DNA of 44,404 bases from Lentisphaerota bacterium (GCA_022837245.1 JALHHX010000003.1:1-44404), one strand, 5' to 3'; numbered from the stretch's first letter, positions 31,808 through 40,430 are shown. The notes: generated from the letters alone by a model not told the origin. Program-made: numbers and translations.

Positions 31808-32223
31808 TCGGTCTCAGCGTTCAGAATATCGTCCGAGGTGTTCATCTGGCTGTCGCTTCCGGCGCTTCGAATCTCCACGGAGTGTTTGGTTTTCTTGTAC
31901 GCGAACGGCACTCCCCAGGCGTCGTTAAGATGCTTCTTTTCAAGCAACCGCCCTCTATCACCCATCTCCTGGGTGAGGGCTTCGAGCGAATCCGGGAAGC
32001 GCCCCGTACGTATCTCGTACGTTTTCAACGACGTCTCTATGGCTGAGATGGAGGCCCGCGTGGCGCTCACGCGCGCCTCATCGCTCATTCCCGTCGTGTT
32101 CATGATGGCGACCCCCGCCAGAATGCCGAGAATCGCGACGACTAACAGCAGCTCGACCAAGGTAAAGCCCCCTCGGGACAGATGCCTGCCATTTCCCAGA
32201 GTTTTTTCAATTGTCTTTTCCAT
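31804..32223 (-). CDS. gspG: GspG-like major pseudopilin
   Basis: 139-residue major pseudopilin. The start at ATG 32223 is set by the ribosome-binding sequence GGAG nine bases upstream; an upstream in-frame start has none. The leader of about 19 residues ends HLSRGG, followed by FTLVELLLVVAILGILAGVA with Glu5. The globular part shows SISAIETSLKTYEIRTGRFPDSLEAL, LNDAWGVPFAYKKTKHSVEI and the Ca2+-site-like SAGSDSQMNTSDDIL, all diagnostic of GspG. It is the first gene of the operon and would form the pseudopilus shaft. No secretin, ATPase or inner-membrane platform gene accompanies it. Confidence 0.93.
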   Translation of the reverse strand: MEKTIEKTLGNGRHLSRGGFTLVELLLVVAILGILAGVAIMNTTGMSDEARVSATRASISAIETSLKTYEIRTGRFPDSLEALTQEMGDRGRLLEKKHLNDAWGVPFAYKKTKHSVEIRSAGSDSQMNTSDDILNAETD

Positions 32224-32274
32224 TATAGTCACTCCTTTATTACTGCTTGTTAACAACAAGCTAAAGCGATCCAC

Positions 32275-32280
32275 ATTATA
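32275..32280 (-). promoter_or_regulatory. -10 element of the pseudopilin operon
   Basis: A perfect TATAAT on the - strand, about 52 bp upstream of the gspG ATG. TTGTGT 18 bp further upstream is a weak -35 candidate. The transcribed leader holds a small inverted repeat CTTGTT-AAC-AACAAG (32246-32260) and the ribosome-binding site. Confidence 0.45.
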
Positions 32281-32599
32281 ACAAAGAAGTGGCTGTAAAC
32301 ACAATGATGGATTTAAGACGGGTCGGACGAAGCCAAAGCGGCGTCGTGCGGAATACCGCTTGCCGCCGCAATCCAGAGCCCTTGCTGCGGCCGGCTCCGC
32401 GGCGTGTCGCCCTCCAGCGCCTGTGGCCGCTTTGCATTGGAGGGCGGCAGGCCTCTGCCGCCGTTGCGTTGTATGAGCCAGCAGTATAACTCCACATTTT
32501 CTGTTTTTGGTGGCATTCAGTCCGCATGTTGTGGCATAATCTCGGGCGGATCAGAAATAAGGGCGGCATGCGCCCGGTTATGGAGTGCGCGGTGATACA
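32281..32599 (+). other. Intergenic gap between divergent gspG and mcsA
   Basis: No credible gene is seen. It contains the dispersed hairpin repeat (32432-32462), a second short GC hairpin GGGCG-GCATG-CGCCC near 32559-32573, and a possible -10 CATAAT (32535-32540) serving mcsA on the + strand. The middle is GC-rich and low in coding potential. Confidence 0.5.
32432..32462. repeat. Dispersed hairpin repeat, copy 1
   Basis: TTGCATTGGAGGG followed by an 8-bp hairpin GGCGGCAG-GCCT-CTGCCGCC. The same 31-base unit, with two substitutions, is at 40508-40538 about 8 kb away, in the same orientation and also intergenic. Confidence 0.65.
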
Positions 32600-33106
32600 A
32601 TGAAATGCGAAATATGCAAAATAAACGAAGCCACCAGGGCTGTCGTTAGAAACGTGGACGGGGAGGAAAAGGAACTCTTCATCTGCGATTCCTGTATGCG
32701 CACAGCACCAGCCCCCGGCACAATGCCGACATCCCTGACGGACGTCCTTTTCAGCCTGGGCATGCAGTCTGAGCCCGGTGAGGCGATCGGGGGCGCAGTG
32801 TGCCCCTCCTGCGGGATATCCCGCAACGACGTGCGGGAGAAACGCCGTCTGGGCTGCCCAAAGTGCTACGAGATTTTCTCGACAGATATAAGGACGTTTA
32901 TGTCGAGCCAGCAGCCAGCGGCGTCGGTGCGCCCCGAGAAAGGGCCGCCGGACGCCCGCAAGATGGATCAGCTCAAACGCGAGCTCGAAAACGCGGTGGC
33001 CGAAGAGCGCTACGAGGATGCCGGCGAGATAATGAAGAAGATCCGCAAGTTTTCCGTCGATTCCAGCGAAGGGGAAGAGGAAACGGAGGGCGGCGATGGC
33101 GACTGA
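32600..33106 (+). CDS. mcsA: McsA-like zinc-finger UVR-motif protein
   Basis: 168-residue cytoplasmic protein. ATG 32600 is chosen because the protein then begins MKCEICK, the standard McsA start. Four Cys pairs are visible: CEIC (3-6), CDSC (29-32), CPSC and CPKC, which form the two zinc-binding sites of McsA. The C-terminus is a UVR/coiled-coil motif, MDQLKRELENAVAEERYEDA followed by GEIMKKIRKF. In Firmicutes McsA activates the protein-arginine kinase McsB and, with it, controls CtsR and ClpCP substrate marking. It overlaps the next gene, an McsB homologue, by 11 bp, which strongly supports the assignment. No ctsR or clpC is in the window. Confidence 0.92.
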   Translation: MKCEICKINEATRAVVRNVDGEEKELFICDSCMRTAPAPGTMPTSLTDVLFSLGMQSEPGEAIGGAVCPSCGISRNDVREKRRLGCPKCYEIFSTDIRTFMSSQQPAASVRPEKGPPDARKMDQLKRELENAVAEERYEDAGEIMKKIRKFSVDSSEGEEETEGGDGD

Positions 33107-34286
33107 CAAAGGCAAGAAGAAGGGCGAGTACTGGATGGGTTCGCTTATGTTCAGGACGATCGTGATGGGCCGCGCCATAGACCTTCACCGCAACCTTGCG
33201 AACTCGCTTTTCCCCGACAGGCTCTCCCCCGAGCAGCTCCGGGTGGTTCGCGACAGCGTCCTGGAGACGGTCGACAAGACGCCGGGGATGCTCTACGGCG
33301 ACAGGCTGTTCCTGCGTCATGGCGACGCGGAATTCGATTTGAACGTCGAGAAACTCTCTTCTTGTGGGTTCGTCACAAAGTCTTTCATGGAGCATAAATC
33401 GGGTGCAGCCCTTGTCGCGGACGGGCTCGACCTGATCATGCGTCTCAACGATGAAGACCACGTCACGTTCATGAAGGTCACGAACGGCAACGAGAGCTTC
33501 ACAGAGTTGTGGCAGGGTGTGAACTCCGCCGCGAAGGCTCTCGAAAAACGCCTGCCTTTCGCCAAGAACGCGGAATACGGATACCTCGCCGCCAACCCGG
33601 ACAACGTGGGCACAGGTCTTAGGCTTGCCTGCTGCTTCAGTCTCGTCGGTCTCTACCTTATGAAGGAGATGGACCAGGTGTTGCGGGGGCTCGAGAGGCT
33701 TGGCTTCGACGTCCGCCCGATGTCTGTCATCGAGTATGATAAGGACGACGACCCGATAGAAGCGCCCGGTTTCTGCTACAGGATCGGCTCGACGCAGACA
33801 ACGGGACGCCCGGAAGACATAGTTGAGCGCACGGACAGGGTTTTCGCCGAAGTCGCGCGCCAGGAGCAGAACGCCCGCCTGAGGCTCGTGCAGCAGCGCC
33901 TCTTCGAACTTTACGATTTCCTTTACCGATCCGTGGCAGTGGGCGCGGTGGCGTTGTCCGTCTCGGAGAGCGAGGCGCTCGACATCCTTTTCGCGATTCT
34001 CTTCGGTATCGACATGAGCTGCCTTGAGGCGTCGGAAGACGATTTCGACGATATTCTCGCGCTGGTAATTCATCCCATACGTGGCGGCATTGCCCATGCG
34101 GCAAAGAAGAAGGGCGCGCAGGTGCCGGCATCCGAGGAAGAGCTGCGGATGGCGCGTGCACGGATAATACGGCATATCGCGAAGCCGTTCCTCGGGGCGT
34201 GCGTTAAACAGATTAAAGATCTTGATAAACCCGCCGGGAAGACGAGCGCGAAACGGGTGCGCGGCAAGCAGACAAACGATAAATAA
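33096..34286 (+). CDS. mcsB: McsB-like ATP:guanido phosphotransferase with degenerate active site
   Basis: 396-residue homologue of protein-arginine kinase McsB. Alignment is clear at HRNLANSLFPDRLSPEQ (family ARNFxxIxFP), LNDEDHVTF (family LNEEDHIRI), AEYGYLAANPDNVGTGLR (family RGYLTSCPTNVGTGLR) and GRPEDIVER (family GKSEQDIVED). Key residues are changed. The catalytic Cys of SCPTN is Asn167. The N-terminal SSRIR motif, which supplies two ATP-phosphate-binding Arg, reads GRAID here (25-29). The Arg after NEEDH is Thr. The GTGLR Arg is kept. This suggests loss of kinase chemistry with retention of the fold, a pseudokinase. A strong ribosome-binding site GGAGGG lies 5 bases before ATG 33096. 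The gene overlaps mcsA by 11 bp and is 22 bp before lysC. Confidence 0.88.
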   Translation: MATDKGKKKGEYWMGSLMFRTIVMGRAIDLHRNLANSLFPDRLSPEQLRVVRDSVLETVDKTPGMLYGDRLFLRHGDAEFDLNVEKLSSCGFVTKSFMEHKSGAALVADGLDLIMRLNDEDHVTFMKVTNGNESFTELWQGVNSAAKALEKRLPFAKNAEYGYLAANPDNVGTGLRLACCFSLVGLYLMKEMDQVLRGLERLGFDVRPMSVIEYDKDDDPIEAPGFCYRIGSTQTTGRPEDIVERTDRVFAEVARQEQNARLRLVQQRLFELYDFLYRSVAVGAVALSVSESEALDILFAILFGIDMSCLEASEDDFDDILALVIHPIRGGIAHAAKKKGAQVPASEEELRMARARIIRHIAKPFLGACVKQIKDLDKPAGKTSAKRVRGKQTNDK

Positions 34287-34308
34287 TACAACGATAGAAT
34301 TGCTTAAG

Positions 34309-35679
34309 ATGAAAGTTTGTAAATTCGGGGGAAGCTCGGTGTCTGACGCCGGGCAGATCCTCAAAGTAGTGGATATTATCACGGGGGATCCGGCGCGGCG
34401 GCTGGTGGTCGTTTCTGCGCCCGGCAAGAGGTTCAAGAGCGACGAGAAGGTGACTGACATGCTCATCTGCTGCGCACAACGCGTGCTTGACGGCGAAAGC
34501 GTCGCGGACGACATCGCGGCGGTTGTCGATCGCTTCGAATTGATCCGCGCGGATCTCGATCTGGACCGGAAGCTCGTCGACCACGTAAAGGAAGAGCTTT
34601 TGCGGCGTCTCGACGCCCCTGTCGGGAACAAGGCCGGGTTCATGGACTCCATTAAGGCGCTAGGGGAGGAATTCTCCGCGCGGTTCTGCGCCGCAGTGTT
34701 CGAGAAGCGCGGATTCCCGGCGCGGTACGTCGATCCTAAAGATGCGGGCATGCTGCTTTCGTCGGAGTTCGGCAACGCCCGCCTGCTCAAGGAATCGTAC
34801 GAGTTGCTGAGGGAGCACCTCGAGCCCCTCTGCGCGGAAAGCATCGTCATATTCCCGGGGTTCTTCGGTTACACGCGCGATGGCGCGGTGGCTACGTTCC
34901 CACGCGGCGGTTCGGATATCACTGGCGCAATCCTCGCGGCGGCGCTGAAGGCAGAGGTGTACGAAAACTTCACCGACATGAACTCGGTCTGCCCCATAGA
35001 CCCGCGAATCGTGCCGGAGGTAAACTGCGGTATCTCTGCGATGACGTACCGCGAGATGCGCGAGCTGTCTTATTCCGGATTCGGGATTTTCCACGATGAG
35101 GCCGTGATGCCTGCCGTCAAGGCGGAGGTGCCAATCAACATCCGCAACACCAACAACCCGGACGACCCCGGCACGATGATCGTCCCGACCCGAAAAACCA
35201 TCCCCGGACGCGTCATCGGCATTGCGACATCGCCGGGCTTCGGCACGCTTTTCGTCAGCAAATACCTGATGAACCGCGAAGTCGGCTTTGTGGCGCGCCT
35301 GCTCTCAATGTTCGCCGAGGAGGGCATCTCGTTCGAGCTCATCCCGGCGGGTATTGACGACGTTTCGGTCATCGTGCGCGACAAGTTCTTCCAGGAGCCA
35401 GCGCGTTCGAAGATTATCGCGCGAGTCAAAAAGGAACTTGAGGCCGACGAAGTGACATACGAGCCCGGGCTGGCCATAATAATGGTCGTGGGCGAAGGCA
35501 TGCGCACCACGGTCGGCTCATGCCTGCGCGTCGTCAAGACACTCACAGGCACTAACATAAACATCGAGATGATGAACCAGGGGGCATCCGAGATCAGCAT
35601 GATGTTCGGCGTGCGTGAGAACCGCCTCGCGGATGCCGCGAGAGCATTGTACAAAGAATTTTTCGAGGAGAGGAAATGA
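34309..35679 (+). CDS. lysC: Aspartate kinase
   Basis: 456-residue cytoplasmic enzyme phosphorylating aspartate, the first step towards Lys, Thr and Met. ATG 34309 gives the canonical start MKVCKFGGSSVSDAGQI; a longer frame upstream has no family similarity. The kinase domain shows RRLVVVSAPGKRFKSDEK, ATFPRGGSDITGAILAAAL and ENFTDMNSVCPIDPRIV. Two C-terminal ACT domains carry feedback regulation (GFVARLLSMFAEEGISFELI and GTNINIEMMNQGASEISMMF). Length is typical of a monofunctional enzyme. It follows mcsB by 22 bp and overlaps cimA by 4 bp (ATGA), forming an amino-acid synthesis pair in the middle of a longer + strand run. Confidence 0.96.
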   Translation: MKVCKFGGSSVSDAGQILKVVDIITGDPARRLVVVSAPGKRFKSDEKVTDMLICCAQRVLDGESVADDIAAVVDRFELIRADLDLDRKLVDHVKEELLRRLDAPVGNKAGFMDSIKALGEEFSARFCAAVFEKRGFPARYVDPKDAGMLLSSEFGNARLLKESYELLREHLEPLCAESIVIFPGFFGYTRDGAVATFPRGGSDITGAILAAALKAEVYENFTDMNSVCPIDPRIVPEVNCGISAMTYREMRELSYSGFGIFHDEAVMPAVKAEVPINIRNTNNPDDPGTMIVPTRKTIPGRVIGIATSPGFGTLFVSKYLMNREVGFVARLLSMFAEEGISFELIPAGIDDVSVIVRDKFFQEPARSKIIARVKKELEADEVTYEPGLAIIMVVGEGMRTTVGSCLRVVKTLTGTNINIEMMNQGASEISMMFGVRENRLADAARALYKEFFEERK

Positions 35680-37262
35680 CCGGAAACGAAAGAGTACATA
35701 TATACGACAGCACTCTGCGCGATGGTGCCCAGGCCGTGGGGATAACGTTTTCCCAGTCCGGAAAGCTGCGCCACGTCCGCAAGCTTGACGAGCTTGGCGT
35801 GTCTTTCATCGAAGGTGGATACGCGGGTTCGAACCCCAAGGACATGCAGTTCTTCGCCGACGTGCGCAAGGAAAACCTGACGCATTCTAAAATCGTGGCT
35901 TTCGGTTCCACGCGCCGCGCCGGCAAAAAAGTCGCGGACGACCCGTTCGTGCAGGCGCTGCTCGCCGCCGAGACGGAATACTGCGCAATTTACGGCAAGA
36001 CCTGGAAGCTGCATGTCGCCGAGGTTCTGCGTACCACGCAAAAGGAAAACGCGCAGATGATCGCCGACACCGTGGGTTTCCTGCGCGAAAAAGGCCGACG
36101 GGTGTTTTTCGACGCCGAGCATTTCTTCGATGGCTACGACGATGACCCCGAGTTCGCGCTCAAGATGCTAGAGACGGCTGTCGAGGCGGGGGCCGGGGGG
36201 GTTGTGCTATGCGACACCAACGGCGGCACCTTGCCATGGGAGATAGAAGCGGTGACAGCGGCCGTATGCGCGCGGTTCCCAGGCGTGGACGTCGGCGTGC
36301 ATGCGCACAACGACAGCGGACTTGGCGTGGCCAACTCCATCGCCGCCGTGCGCGCCGGCGCCAATCAGGTGCAGGGATGCATGAACGGTTACGGCGAGCG
36401 GACAGGCAATGCCAACCTCACCACCATCATACCAACGCTGGAGCTCAAAATGGGGCGCAAATGCATAGCCGACGGCCAGCTGAAAAATCTACGCGCCACG
36501 TCGCTCTACATAGACGATCTTGTCAACCAGCGCCCCGACATCCGCGCACCGTATGTCGGCGAAACCTCTTTCAGCCACAAAGGCGGAGCGCACGTGGCGG
36601 GCGTCCAGAGCAATCCCGCGACGTTCGAGCACGTGCCGCCGGAATCGGTCGGCAACACCCGCCAGATAGTTTTAAGCGAACTCTCAGGTGGTGCCAACGT
36701 GCTGTACCGAGTAAAGCAGCTCGGCAGAGATTACGAGAACGTCTCGAGAGAGGAAGTCAAGGAAATCCTCCGCGAATTGAAACAGAAGGAGAGCGAGGGT
36801 TACACGTTTGAATCGGCCGACGGATCTTTCCAGCTCCTGGTGCAGAAAGCCCTCAGGAGGCACGAGCCTTTCTTCCAGCTCGACGCCTTCCGGGTAATCG
36901 TCGAGAAACGCGGCAGCGACCAGCCATGTGTAAGCGAGGCCACGATAAAACTGCGTGTCGATGGCGAGGCAGAACACACGGTGGGCGAGGGCTCTGGGCC
37001 CGTCGAGGCGCTCGACCGCGCGCTCCGCAAGGCGCTCACGCGTTTCTACCCTTCGATTTCCGATGTGTTGCTGACCGACTTTCGCGTGCGCATCCTAGAT
37101 CCGAAAGAGGCGACAGCCGCTGTCACGCGCGTGCTGATCGAATCATCGGACGGCGATCGCACGTGGGGCACTGTCGGCGTCTCCCCGAACATCATCGAGG
37201 CGTCTTGGCAGGCGCTGCTCGACGCAGTCGAATTCAAGCTTATGTCCGATGCAAGGAGATAG
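35676..37262 (+). CDS. cimA: (R)-citramalate synthase (CimA, LeuA-like)
   Basis: 528-residue enzyme condensing pyruvate and acetyl-CoA to citramalate, the threonine-independent route to isoleucine. The TIM barrel starts VHIYDSTLRDGAQAVGITFS, with the metal-binding RDG, and carries SFIEGGYAGSNPKD, the conserved VFFDAEHFFDGY, LCDTNGGTLPWE, VHAHNDSGLGVANS and QGCMNGYGERTGNANL. A C-terminal LeuA-type regulatory domain (about 400-528) binds an effector, usually isoleucine. EHFFDGY and AGSNPKD distinguish the citramalate-synthase branch from 2-isopropylmalate synthase. It overlaps lysC by 4 bp, with AGGAGAGG before the ATG. Confidence 0.93.
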   Translation: MTGNERVHIYDSTLRDGAQAVGITFSQSGKLRHVRKLDELGVSFIEGGYAGSNPKDMQFFADVRKENLTHSKIVAFGSTRRAGKKVADDPFVQALLAAETEYCAIYGKTWKLHVAEVLRTTQKENAQMIADTVGFLREKGRRVFFDAEHFFDGYDDDPEFALKMLETAVEAGAGGVVLCDTNGGTLPWEIEAVTAAVCARFPGVDVGVHAHNDSGLGVANSIAAVRAGANQVQGCMNGYGERTGNANLTTIIPTLELKMGRKCIADGQLKNLRATSLYIDDLVNQRPDIRAPYVGETSFSHKGGAHVAGVQSNPATFEHVPPESVGNTRQIVLSELSGGANVLYRVKQLGRDYENVSREEVKEILRELKQKESEGYTFESADGSFQLLVQKALRRHEPFFQLDAFRVIVEKRGSDQPCVSEATIKLRVDGEAEHTVGEGSGPVEALDRALRKALTRFYPSISDVLLTDFRVRILDPKEATAAVTRVLIESSDGDRTWGTVGVSPNIIEASWQALLDAVEFKLMSDARR

Positions 37263-37356
37263 GGACTTTAGGTTCCAGCCCGCAGCACCGCTGCGCGGCG
37301 AAAACACATTGGGGCGCTGTCTCCATGTTCGCAGGCGCGAGTCAGGATTGAACAGA

Positions 37357-38469
37357 ATGAAAAAATGCAATCTAAACAGCCTGAAGAAGATCAGCACCCA
37401 CCAGTCATACCACGGATGGCCGACTGTCGCGCGGCTGGCCGGCGGCGAATTGCTTGTAGTGGTTTCGGCCGGGCGCGAAAGGCATGTCTGCCCGTTCGGA
37501 CAGGTGCATATGCTCCGTTCCAACGACGACGGCGCGACGTGGGCGGGGCCCGAAATCCTGGCGAACGGGCCGCTCGACGACCGGGACGCCGGCATAATGC
37601 AAACCAGTCACGGGACTGTGCTGGTGAACTGGTTTACATCGATCGCATGGTTGCAAGCCCTGAACCGTGCAGAGGAGGAGGGCGAAGAAGGCCTTCGTAA
37701 ACTCGGCGACGACGGCTACATCGCACGCGCCCGCAAGGTGCGCGTGTCGATGAACGGGAAATTGATTGAACGCGAACTGGGGGTCTGGATGCTTCGTTCA
37801 CCCGATGGCGGAAAGACATGGGAAGACAAACGCTGGGTTGGCCCCGGCGCAGGTTCACCTCACGGCCCGGTGGAATTGGCCGATGGCAGCCTGCTGTTCG
37901 TCGGGAACTGGCACGACACCCCGACCGCCGCCGCGTCCGCAGACCCGATAAACACGCTCGGAGCGCGCGTGTCGCGCGACGACGGCCGCACATGGAGTCT
38001 CTCAGGCACGATTCCAGAACGCCCTGGTGACGTCCCGGGCCGCTACCACGAGCCTCACGCCGTGCAACTGCCTGACGGCCGCATAATCGTTCACATCCGC
38101 AACCACAACGATATGGATCGCGGGTATATCCTGCAATCCGAATCAACAGACGGCGGACTAACGTTCAGCACCCCGCAAAACACGGGATTGATCGGCCTGC
38201 CGGCGCATCTGCTGCTGCTCCGCGATGGAAGGCTCCTGACCACCTATGGCTACCGCCACGAACCATTTGGCAACCGCGCGGCGACCAGCGAAGACGGCGG
38301 CCGCACTTGGAGCGAGCCGGTTGTACTCGACGAAAAGCCGCTCGGACGCGACATAGGCTATCCTTCGACTGTCGAACTCTCCGATGGCTCCCTTCTGAGT
38401 GTCTGGTACGAAAAACTCCACGAAGACACCCTCGCATCGGTGCAGGCCGCACACTGGTCACTTGAATAG
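37357..38469 (+). CDS. Sialidase-like (BNR/Asp-box) protein
   Basis: 370-residue six-bladed beta-propeller protein. ATG 37357 is chosen because the upstream extension lacks family features. Five Asp-boxes of the form SxDxGxTW are visible: SNDDGATW, SPDGGKTW, SRDDGRTW, STDGGLTF and SEDGGRTW. Between them lie SYHGWPTVARLAGGELL, EPHAVQLPDGRIIVHIRNHN and GYPSTVELSDGSLLSVWYE, where Arg, Glu and Tyr may be catalytic. No signal peptide is visible, so the protein is probably cytoplasmic, which is unlike secreted exo-sialidases. Many such proteins in Lentisphaerota and relatives act on other sugars or have unknown substrates. It precedes a glycoside hydrolase by 4 bp, suggesting they act together on an imported oligosaccharide. 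Confidence 0.82.
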   Translation: MKKCNLNSLKKISTHQSYHGWPTVARLAGGELLVVVSAGRERHVCPFGQVHMLRSNDDGATWAGPEILANGPLDDRDAGIMQTSHGTVLVNWFTSIAWLQALNRAEEEGEEGLRKLGDDGYIARARKVRVSMNGKLIERELGVWMLRSPDGGKTWEDKRWVGPGAGSPHGPVELADGSLLFVGNWHDTPTAAASADPINTLGARVSRDDGRTWSLSGTIPERPGDVPGRYHEPHAVQLPDGRIIVHIRNHNDMDRGYILQSESTDGGLTFSTPQNTGLIGLPAHLLLLRDGRLLTTYGYRHEPFGNRAATSEDGGRTWSEPVVLDEKPLGRDIGYPSTVELSDGSLLSVWYEKLHEDTLASVQAAHWSLE

Positions 38470-38473
38470 AAAA

Positions 38474-40417
38474 ATGCAAAACGAATATAAAACCGTTCCC
38501 GACGAGCAACGCAACCCCTTCCCAAAATGCAGGGCAATCCCTGAAACTCCGGCGATCGAAATAGATGGCAAGGCGGTTCCGCCGATCGCCTATACATCGT
38601 ACCTGCCGGAAAGCAAATACTACGCCGAAGTCGCGCAGTGCGGCGTGCACCTCTACTGCTTCCCAGCATACATCGCGCACCGTGGCATCAATATTGGCTC
38701 AGGAATCGGGCCGTTCCGCCGTGGGATCTGGAACGGCGAAGACGATCTGGACTTCACCGACATCCATGTGGACATGCGCAAAATCTTATCCGTGGATACC
38801 GAAGCGCACGTGATAATGCGCCTCTGCCTAGACGTGCCGGAGTGGTGGGAGAAGAAGCACCCGGAAGCCTGTTGCATCCGTGAGGACGGCACCACGTTGC
38901 GGCAATCGTTCTCTTCAGATGTATGGCTCAATGCAGTCGGCGACGTTCTCCGCAAAATCGTCGAGTGGATCGCCGCGAGTGAATACGCACCCCGTTTCGC
39001 AGGCATACACGTGGCCGCCGGCCGGACGGAAGAGTGGTTTCCACACTCATTTCCCGACTTCAATCCGGCCAGGCTTGTAAAGTTCAACGAATTTCTCGAC
39101 AAGCGTTACCCAACCGCTGCCGCGCGAGCAGAGGCATGGCGCGACTCCCGGATCAAGGATCCAGCCGCGGCGCTTGCCGTTCTAGCACAGCCAGGCGGGG
39201 AAAGCTGGCGCGATCCGAAACAAGACGCCGCGGTGATGGACGCCTGCCGCTTCCACAGCGAACTAATGGTGGACAGCATTGCCGAGCTTTGCCGTATAGT
39301 CAAAGAAAGCAGCGGAGGACGTCTTCTCACCGGGGCTTTCTATGGATACCACGTCTATGTGGCCGATGCCCGTATGGCGCACACTGCGCTTTCTAAACTG
39401 CTCGAATGCCCTGACATTGACTATTTGGCAAGCCCCAATGCGTATTCTCACCGCAAGCCGGGACGCGACTGGCCCCCGATGGTGACAGTTGACTCCGTGC
39501 GGCTTCACGGCAAAATCTGGATGACGGAAAACGACACCCGCACTTTCCTGACACGGTTCCTGATCGATGTGGCGCCCGAGCTTTGCCCCAAAGGACCGGA
39601 AGGCAAGTACTATCAGGGAGGCCTCTGGGCGGGCCCCGAAACCCTTGAAATTTCGGTCGCACTCATGCGCAACAATACCGCCAGGATGCTCACGCATGGC
39701 TACGGCGGTTGGTGGTTCGACATGTGGGGCGGCTGGTATTCGCATCCCGCGCTACTAGCGGAAATACGCGCCGCCCAGGACTTGTGGTTCGAGGACATCA
39801 AACCATCCGATCCAGGCCGGGTTCCTCCAGATTCGATCTGCGTGGTTATGGACGAACGCGCCGTGGAACTTGATGCGTCTTTCGGATCTCTTTATTCGCC
39901 GATGATCGGAAACCTAACCGCGCTCGGGCACTGCGGTCGCCCGTATGTAATATACCAGCGGGGAGATTTGCAGAAACTCGACCTGTCCGAAGCGCCGTTC
40001 ATATGGCTCTTAGGCTTTCAAACACTCACAGAGGCTGAACGGGAACTAACCGGAAACTTAATAGCTAACGGCGGCGCTGTCATGCACACCGACACGGAAT
40101 CCACTCGCCTAATGCGCAGTTGCATCGGCGATTCCCAAACGGAGACTTTTCTGGAATTTGATCACTTGAGACTGACCGAAGAGGAATTGCGCGATGCGTT
40201 AGACAAAGCGGGGGTCCACTGCTTTGTCTCTTCCGGGGACATCTTCTACATCGGTCGCGGCTACGTTGCGATCCACGCCGCCGCGGAAGGTGTCAAACAC
40301 ATCGACATCCCCGGTTCGCCCAAATTGCGTCAAGTCCTCCCTCCGGCAGCCGGCGAAGTTCCGGCCGAATTCTTCATGAACCAATACGAAACACGCATTT
40401 TCCGTATAGTCGGTTGA
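38474..40417 (+). CDS. Glycoside hydrolase, clan GH-A, GH42-like
   Basis: 647-residue enzyme with an N-terminal TIM barrel (about residues 20-420) and a GH42-type trimerisation/glutamine-amidotransferase-like domain (about 430-620). ATG 38474 starts 4 bp after the sialidase stop. AGIHVAAGRTEEW holds the likely acid/base Glu, and GKIWMTENDTRTFL the likely nucleophile Glu, the usual GH-A arrangement. The second domain contains ICVVMDERAVELDA and FIWLLGFQTLTEAE. No signal peptide is seen, so action is probably cytoplasmic on an imported sugar. Length and architecture match beta-galactosidase-like proteins, but the specific sugar is unknown. It forms a pair with the sialidase-like gene. Confidence 0.8.
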   Translation: MQNEYKTVPDEQRNPFPKCRAIPETPAIEIDGKAVPPIAYTSYLPESKYYAEVAQCGVHLYCFPAYIAHRGINIGSGIGPFRRGIWNGEDDLDFTDIHVDMRKILSVDTEAHVIMRLCLDVPEWWEKKHPEACCIREDGTTLRQSFSSDVWLNAVGDVLRKIVEWIAASEYAPRFAGIHVAAGRTEEWFPHSFPDFNPARLVKFNEFLDKRYPTAAARAEAWRDSRIKDPAAALAVLAQPGGESWRDPKQDAAVMDACRFHSELMVDSIAELCRIVKESSGGRLLTGAFYGYHVYVADARMAHTALSKLLECPDIDYLASPNAYSHRKPGRDWPPMVTVDSVRLHGKIWMTENDTRTFLTRFLIDVAPELCPKGPEGKYYQGGLWAGPETLEISVALMRNNTARMLTHGYGGWWFDMWGGWYSHPALLAEIRAAQDLWFEDIKPSDPGRVPPDSICVVMDERAVELDASFGSLYSPMIGNLTALGHCGRPYVIYQRGDLQKLDLSEAPFIWLLGFQTLTEAERELTGNLIANGGAVMHTDTESTRLMRSCIGDSQTETFLEFDHLRLTEEELRDALDKAGVHCFVSSGDIFYIGRGYVAIHAAAEGVKHIDIPGSPKLRQVLPPAAGEVPAEFFMNQYETRIFRIVG

Positions 40418-40430
40418 GTGCAGCAGGGAT

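Noticed and set aside
32973..34850. A 625-codon open frame on the - strand opposite mcsB and lysC
   Set aside because: It is opposite two genes with clear family motifs on the + strand. The high GC content leaves the antisense frame open by chance; it has no motifs and no ribosome-binding site.
35070..36122. A 350-codon - strand open frame over lysC and cimA
   Set aside because: Both genes on the + strand are well supported and overlap by ATGA; the - strand translation is low-complexity with no family resemblance.
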